DNA of 7,908 nucleotides from Campylobacteraceae bacterium (lineage in GTDB: Bacteria; Campylobacterota; Campylobacteria; Campylobacterales; Sulfurospirillaceae), in assembly GCA_027011025.1 (NCBI GenBank), contig JALVAU010000254.1, positions 1 to 7,908 on the forward strand, read 5' to 3'. The notes beneath the pieces were generated by a model, which did not search any database, was not told where the DNA came from, and saw only the letters and a list, made by a program, of their open reading frames with translations. Of this stretch, positions 6,951 to 7,908 are shown piece after piece; within the stretch, counting starts at the first letter, position 1, and every line of letters begins with the position of its first letter. Both the position numbers and the translations under genes were made by a program.

Positions 6951-6959
6951 ATTATAGCA
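6951..6959 (-). promoter_or_regulatory. Extended -10 promoter for the moaC operon
   Basis: The minus strand reads TGCTATAAT from 6959 to 6951, a perfect extended -10 located 28 bases before the moaC start. The likely transcript start is near 6944. The upstream part of the promoter overlaps the end of the LUD gene (stop at 6969-6967). No good -35 is seen. It allows moaC, the DUF493 gene and the coiled-coil gene to be expressed without the LUD gene. Confidence 0.6.
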
Positions 6960-6966
6960 TAAGTAC

Positions 6967-7563
6967 TTAAAATCCTAACTCTTCATTAACTATGATTATG
7001 TGGGTTCTATCTTTTTCATCACCATTTATATATGTGAATTTATTTGCTATATTTTCAAGGTTGTATTTAGGTTTTTTGCCCATTTTGCTTGCTATTTTAT
7101 TCATTCTTTCTATGTTTTTTACCGCCGCTATTTTCATAATCCGTTCAAATCCATCTTCTAGGGTTGGAACGATTTTATTTTTACCAACAACGAGTAAAAC
7201 TTTTTTAGGACCAAAGATTTGGGCTGCTACTCTATTGCCGCTTCCATCTGCGTTGACTAGCTCTCCATCTTGAGTGATAGCATTGCATCCTGTAACATAT
7301 AGATCTGAAAGAAGACCTTCCCTTCTTCTTTTTATGTTCTCATCCATGCTTATTCCACTTTCATATTGATTAAAAACTTTGAGATTTTTTTGCTCTAGTA
7401 TATAATCAAGCAGTCCAATTTGAGTAATAGTGGTCGAACCACCAAATCCAACCGAGCCAACACTCTTTAAAAACCTTTTTGCAAGAGTCAGAGCTTCCTG
7501 TTTATCTTCTACAAAATAGACGCTAAAACCGTTTTTTACTAAATTTTCTTTAAGTCTATCCAT
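6967..7563 (-). CDS. LUD-domain (LutC/YkgG-like) protein
   Basis: A 198-residue cytoplasmic protein that is essentially one LUD domain (PF02589, formerly DUF162). Seen: the helical N-terminus, the GFGGSTTITQIGLLDYI segment (39-55), and the strongly conserved TGCNAITQDGELVNADGSGN block (91-110) followed by RVAAQIFGPKKVLLVVGKNKIV (111-132). LutC in LutABC takes part in lactate oxidation, but there is no lutA or lutB here and stand-alone LUD proteins have no agreed function, so lactate use should not be assumed. The start is ATG 7563 with AAAAGGA (7578-7572) eight bases upstream; a TTG ten codons earlier (7593) is the alternative. It precedes moaC by 44 bases on the same strand, with a separate promoter between them. 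Confidence 0.85.
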   Translation of the reverse strand: MDRLKENLVKNGFSVYFVEDKQEALTLAKRFLKSVGSVGFGGSTTITQIGLLDYILEQKNLKVFNQYESGISMDENIKRRREGLLSDLYVTGCNAITQDGELVNADGSGNRVAAQIFGPKKVLLVVGKNKIVPTLEDGFERIMKIAAVKNIERMNKIASKMGKKPKYNLENIANKFTYINGDEKDRTHIIIVNEELGF

Positions 7564-7583
7564 GATATATATCCTTTTATCAT

Positions 7584-7592
7584 ATTTTATCA
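7584..7592 (-). promoter_or_regulatory. Possible extended -10 for the LUD gene
   Basis: The minus strand reads TGATAAAAT from 7592 to 7584, 20 bases before the ATG at 7563. A second candidate, TTGAAA (7624-7619) with TATAAG (7603-7598), has a short 15-base spacer; its -35 half would lie inside the repeat copy at 7619-7653. Neither is strong. Confidence 0.3.
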
Positions 7593-7606
7593 AACATCTT
7601 ATAAAA

Positions 7607-7653
7607 CTTTTGTTATCATTTCAAAACCAAGGTCAAATGGTAGATTTTTATCA
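7607..7653. repeat. Partial copy of the 93-bp repeat unit
   Basis: Bases 7619-7653 are identical over 35 positions to 7833-7867 inside the tandem unit (starting TTTCAAAACC, ending TTTTTATCA). Similarity reaches further left: CTTTTGTT at 7607-7614 matches 7815-7822, with six bases missing in between. The copy ends at the left edge of the palindromic block and lies 44 bases from the LUD start codon. Confidence 0.85.
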
Positions 7654-7769
7654 CTGATCTTAAGCATTATAATGAGCAAAGCTCGTTATAATGGCAGGGA
7701 CTAAAGTCCCTACAACCCCCTAAAGCTACGAAAAGTAGGACTTTTCGAGAAAAAGTGTGTAAGGTCAGT
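7653..7769. mobile_element. Palindrome-rich block with terminal inverted repeats (MITE/REP-like or structured RNA)
   Basis: ACTGATCTTA (7653-7662) and TAAGGTCAGT (7760-7769) are inverted repeats with one mismatch in ten (a G-T pair if folded). Inside are three hairpins in a row: 7665-7677 with 7681-7693 (13 pairs, one a T-G, AAA loop), 7696-7701 with 7706-7711 (AGGGAC/GTCCCT), and 7729-7736 with 7740-7747 (CGAAAAGT/ACTTTTCG, AGG loop). The block separates two parts of a repeat that are adjacent elsewhere in the window, which suggests insertion. It encodes no evident protein. It could be a small non-autonomous element or a folded RNA; the mobile label is an inference. Confidence 0.45.
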
Positions 7770-7779
7770 TACCAAACTG

Positions 7780-7908
7780 TTTCAAAAGGACTCAGACCAA
7801 TGGAAGGATTTGTTCTTTTGTTTTGGGTTGTTTTTCAAAACCAAGGTCAAATGGTAGATTTTTATCAAATCATTTCAAAAGGACTCAGACCAACGGGAGG
7901 ATTTGTCC
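7780..7908. repeat. 93-bp tandem repeat, cut by the window end
   Basis: A 36-base segment starting TTTCAAAAGGACTCAGACCA occurs at 7780-7815 and again at 7873-7908 with three differences, all transitions. The period is exactly 93 bases. The segment in between (7816-7872) contains the 35-base sequence repeated at 7619-7653. The array continues past the right edge, so copy number is unknown. Since 93 is divisible by three, plus-strand frames stay open across it (one is open from 7692 to the edge), but no ribosome site precedes its first ATG (7800). It is not CRISPR: the material between copies is itself repeated. Confidence 0.85.

Noticed and set aside
7619..7908. Possible CRISPR array (35-36 bp repeats)
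   Set aside because: The repeats form a 93-bp tandem unit, the intervening sequence is itself repeated, and there are no unique spacers of regular length or cas genes.
7800..7908. Partial plus-strand gene across the tandem repeat
   Set aside because: Open to the window edge, but without a ribosome site before ATG 7800. A second plus frame is equally open, and the sequence belongs to a non-coding-looking repeat.

Overview
The window looks like chromosomal DNA from a Campylobacterota (epsilonproteobacterial) sulfur-metabolising bacterium of the Sulfurimonas/Sulfurovum/Wolinella kind. Supporting signs are low G+C, A-rich codon use, AAGGAG-type ribosome sites a few bases before ATG, extended -10 promoters (TGnTATAAT), a complete polysulfide reductase-type operon, and a moaC gene overlapping a DUF493 gene. 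The genus is an inference; no marker gene is present.

Layout, left to right. Positions 1-112 are an A/T-rich leader with an inverted repeat and no gene. Positions 113-4466 (+) hold a tightly packed three-gene operon: a Tat-exported molybdopterin catalytic subunit (psrA/phsA-like), a four-cluster ferredoxin-like subunit (psrB) and a ten-helix NrfD/HybB-type membrane subunit (psrC). After a 105-base gap with its own extended -10 and a 5' stem-loop comes a small exported three-cysteine protein (4572-4889, +). It resembles a small cytochrome c whose haem motif is lost. A strong 18-bp hairpin (4919-4958) separates it from the convergent minus-strand genes.

The minus strand, read from right to left, carries a stand-alone LUD-domain (LutC-like) protein (7563-6967), then moaC (6922-6449), a DUF493 protein (6483-6214) whose start lies 35 bases inside moaC, and an uncharacterised 404-residue helical/coiled-coil protein (6203-4989). 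The last three are packed as an operon with an extended -10 promoter between the LUD gene and moaC.

The right end (about 7607-7908) is non-coding and repetitive. A 93-bp tandem repeat runs off the window edge, and part of the same unit is found again next to the LUD gene. Between them sits a palindrome-rich block of about 117 bp (7653-7769), with imperfect 10-bp terminal inverted repeats and three internal hairpins. It interrupts the repeat close to a unit junction, as a small mobile or structured element would.

Functionally, PsrABC would take electrons from quinol through the membrane subunit and iron-sulfur subunit to a periplasmic Mo-bisPGD site that reduces polysulfide, sulfur or thiosulfate, or runs in reverse. 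MoaC supplies an early step of the cofactor PsrA needs. I see no clear undescribed defence or biosynthetic system. The least explained items are the haem-less cytochrome-like protein and the repeat/palindrome structure at the right end.
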